From: Perca fluviatilis | Taxonomy: Eukaryota > Chordata > Actinopteri > Perciformes > Percidae | Assembly (NCBI RefSeq): GCF_010015445.1 | Contig: NC_053119.1 | Span: 27,231,383 to 27,295,382, forward strand | Length of the DNA stretch: 64,000 nt | Direction of reading: 5' to 3' | Shown: one piece after another, positions 61,342-64,000 of the stretch | How the letters are laid out: each line of letters opens with the position of its first letter | Position numbering within the stretch: position 1 is the first letter of the stretch | The notes under the pieces: generated by a model | Databases searched by the model: none | What the model was told of the DNA's origin: nothing | What the model saw: only the letters and a program-made list of their open reading frames with translations | Program-made: the position numbers and the translations under genes

Positions 61342-61429
<88 letters not shown>
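61342..61429. repeat. (TG)44 microsatellite
   Basis: Uninterrupted TG dinucleotides over 88 bp. Confidence 0.97.
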
Positions 61430-61430
<1 letters not shown>

Positions 61431-62369
61431 CATTTGAAACATAATAGAAAAGGTCATAGGAGGAAATAGAATAACAAACAGTTGAATGTAGATGAGAAAG
61501 TGGCCTGTTTGGAAAACAGAAAAGTTCTATTTTTAAAGTAGTGTAGGTCTGTGTGAGTGGTTACTGCGCACCACAGGAGCCACTGGAATGAAACATAGAT
61601 GGACCTAAAGCATGACCAGGATAAGGCTGGTGTTAGTCTATATTATTCTTACCATCAACCATAGGTGCAGATTTATTGGTGCAGTGGTTCCGTGGGTGCA
61701 CACCCTTAAAAAAAAAAAAAAGTAGTCAAAAATGTTTGCATTTCACGAACACACATGCCTATTAACTCGATAATAAAGCCATTAAGTAGGCTGTCTTTCA
61801 ACTCAGGACAGCGCCACTTCTCACAAATACAGATAGGATTGGAGATGAAAAGTTGAACTGACACGTAACTGCGATCAGCTTCGTGGGAAATTAGGAATCA
61901 ATGCCACCGACATAACAGATCCCACTATGACAGATGCTCTACTTATCACCAACTGCAATGTTTAATTTTAAATGAATGCTGCCTACTGGCAGTCTGGCAC
62001 ACGTGGGTGCTCGGTATTTTCCGTGGGTGCTCGAGCTCCGGAGCACCCACAGTATCGGCACCTATGCCGTCAACAGAACCACTGAAAAAGACCGAAACCA
62101 ATGTGTTAGTCTGTCTCTTAATGCTTTCCGACACCCATTTGGTACTACTGAAGACATACATTGTAAAAGGGACACAAATGAATAGCTTCAGTTTTTAAAT
62201 AAAAGGTTCAGTGATTTCCTTTAAACAGCTGGGCACTGTAGTTTTTAGCAAATTACTTAAACAGGATTAAATAGTGCATATATCGGGGACCATTTTTCAG
62301 ATGCGTTTAAATACACATTTGTTGCTCTAGTGAGTGTTTACAGCACCAGGATGACGTATGTGGGATTGA
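61430..62369 (+). other. btbd11 intron 1; repeat fragments, no gene seen
   Basis: CGTGGGTGCTCGAGCTCCGG near 62022 and GGTGCAGATTTATTGGTGCA near 61664 look like the two ends of a fish repeat with GTGGGTGC-type ends, but its borders could not be placed. Nothing else was seen. Confidence 0.3.
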
Positions 62370-63683
62370 GTAAAAATCAGTGGTCTTTACTTGAGTCTTT
62401 TCTTTTCATGCCACTTCCAACTTCTACTCCACTACATTTCAGACAAAAATATTGTACTTTTTACTCCACTACATTAATCTGACATCTTAAGTTACTAGTT
62501 ACTTTACAGATTAAGATTAAACTACCCAACAAAATAACGGCCTACAAGTCCAGCTGAAATGATTAGCCGATTAAACACTTAGTGGATCGACAGAACAGTT
62601 TGGATCGTTTCCAGTTTCTAAAATGTGAGTACCTTTACTTTTAGAACTTTAAATACATTTTCCTGATGATACTTACATACTTTTACTTAAGTAACATTTT
62701 CAGTGCAGGACTTTAACTTGTAACAGAATATTTTTACAGTGTGGTATTAATACTTTTACTTAAAGGAGAATTCCAGTTCGATTTCAACACGTAGCTCTGT
62801 TGTTTGTAAATTTTGGAGAGCTGTCAGTAGCGAGAAAAACGAAAACAATCGGTGCTGCCTACACCATGTTATCCTCCTGCTAGCGTTAGCATCCAGGAGA
62901 TTGAAACCGGGCAAGTTTTAAACGTGCTTTTAGCCTCTTAACATGTTCGAAATGTCATTACAAGTGCCTACCCATGTGAAGTGATTCCTTCCGAGTGAAC
63001 ACAGTGAATCTGACTGCAGTAGATGTGAAAGAAATGCATACATGTTGTGCTAATTCAGCTCTGTTTAGTTCCGGTGTTCAGACGGCAAGACGAGTGCTTC
63101 GGGACCGTCTACAAAGTACAACACCAAAAAGAGATACAAAAATATTTTCAAAAATAGGCATATGCTTTTTTTTTTTTTTTAAGTAAGTGCTGTAGTACAA
63201 CTAGCAGGAGACACGGTTTAATTGAGGTAAGTTTGGAGACACTACCTTATTTAATCATTAAATTAATAAATGTTTTTGTATCTCTTTTCGGTGTTGTACT
63301 TTGTAGATGGTCCCTAAGCACGTCTGAACACCGGAACTAAACAGAGCTGAATTAGAACAACATTTATGCATTTCTTTCACATCTACTGCAGTCAGATTCA
63401 CTGTGTTCACTCGGAAGGAATCACTTCACATGGGTAGGCACTTGTAATGACATTTTGGAAATGTTAAGAGGCTAAAAGCACGTTTAAAACTTGCCCGGTT
63501 TCAGCCTCCTGGGTGCTAACGCTAGCAGGAGGATAACACGGTGTAGGCAGCACCGATTGTTTTCGTTTTTCTCACTACTGACAGCACTCCAAATTTACAA
63601 ACAACAGAGCCACGTGTTGAAATCGAACCAGAATTCTCCTTTAAGTAAAGGAGATCAATACTTCTTACACCACTGGTCAAAAT
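62370..63683. mobile_element. hAT-type MITE (CAGTGGTGGAA family), copy 2, split by a fold-back element
   Basis: Starts CAGTGGTCTTTACTTGAG (62378) and ends CTTCTTACACCACTG (63675). Flanks GTAAAAAT and GTCAAAAT are an 8-bp duplication with one difference. The interior TTTTTACTCCACTACATTAA is diagnostic of this very common fish family. Confidence 0.7.
62760..63644. mobile_element. 877-bp Kolobok-like fold-back element (family E) nested in the hAT-type MITE
   Basis: TTAA|AGGAGAATTC and GAATTCTCCT|TTAA at the borders with a perfect TTAA duplication. Both arms (about 62764-63150 and 63270-63640) are inverted copies with about 95 percent identity, separated by about 120 bp. Removing it restores ACTTAAGTAAAGGA, the uninterrupted host sequence. 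Confidence 0.85.
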
Positions 63684-64000
63684 AAACTACAGTGCCTGTG
63701 TTCATTGTAATGAAGGAACATATCACCCCGTGCAGTGTTGTGGCTCATTGATGTGTTTTTAATATAACAAGGTCTTTGTCCCAAACAATGTCTTGTTAGT
63801 AGGAATATTTCATAGTTTCGGTCTTCTTGTGGGATTTCTTGAAAATAAGAGGAAATAGAATACCACCAGAGTTATCCATTATGAGAGCAAGACATTTTCG
63901 CGCTATGCACCCTCCACTGAACAGGCCACGCTGATGTCATCATTTGTCATCGCTCCTTACATCCAGCACTTTGTGTGTAATGTTTTGCCCAGAATATTTT
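63684..64000 (+). other. btbd11 intron 1 to window end
   Basis: No feature seen. Confidence 0.4.

Overview
The window looks like nuclear DNA of a ray-finned (probably percomorph) fish. Evidence: vertebrate exon-intron genes with GT/AG junctions, very high density of teleost-type DNA-transposon remnants, tRNA-derived SINEs, and long (TG)n and (TC)n microsatellites. No bacterial, viral or organellar features were seen, and no rRNA, tRNA or CRISPR. Everything was read by eye; no search was run.

Two conserved genes stand head-to-head. (1) On the minus strand, positions 8990 down to 438, a complete cryptochrome of the CRY1 type. I resolved eleven coding exons by hand; they add to 1713 nt (570 aa plus stop) with all intron phases matching. 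The three tryptophans of the FAD electron-transfer chain fall at the same residue numbers as in human CRY1 (320, 374, 397). (2) On the plus strand, positions 16736-17588, the large first coding exon of btbd11/abtb3 (ankyrin-BTB protein). As I recall, CRY1 and BTBD11 are also neighbouring and divergent on human 12q23, so this is an old vertebrate linkage. From 17589 to the window end the sequence is most simply the first long intron of btbd11; no further btbd11 exon was recognised.

Layout: 1-437 is 3' of cry1; 438-8990 is cry1 with transposon copies in introns 1, 2, 5 and 9; 8991-16735 is the shared upstream region, with several short inverted-repeat elements; 16736-17588 is the btbd11 exon; 17589-64000 is intron packed with nested repeats.

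The most unusual object is a 3.5-kb element at 53023-56513. It has hAT-type ends (CAGAGATG/CATCTCTG) and a perfect 8-bp target duplication (GTAACACA). It shows no hAT transposase, but carries two convergent coding segments: a complete THAP zinc-finger domain on plus and a SWIM zinc-finger exon on minus. It sits inside an older repeat and is itself interrupted by another repeat. A second theme is that at least six different inverted-repeat families in the window end in TTAA followed by AGG or AGC, the signature of Kolobok-type transposons. Several are nested in one another or in hAT remnants, so insertion order can be read from the target sites.
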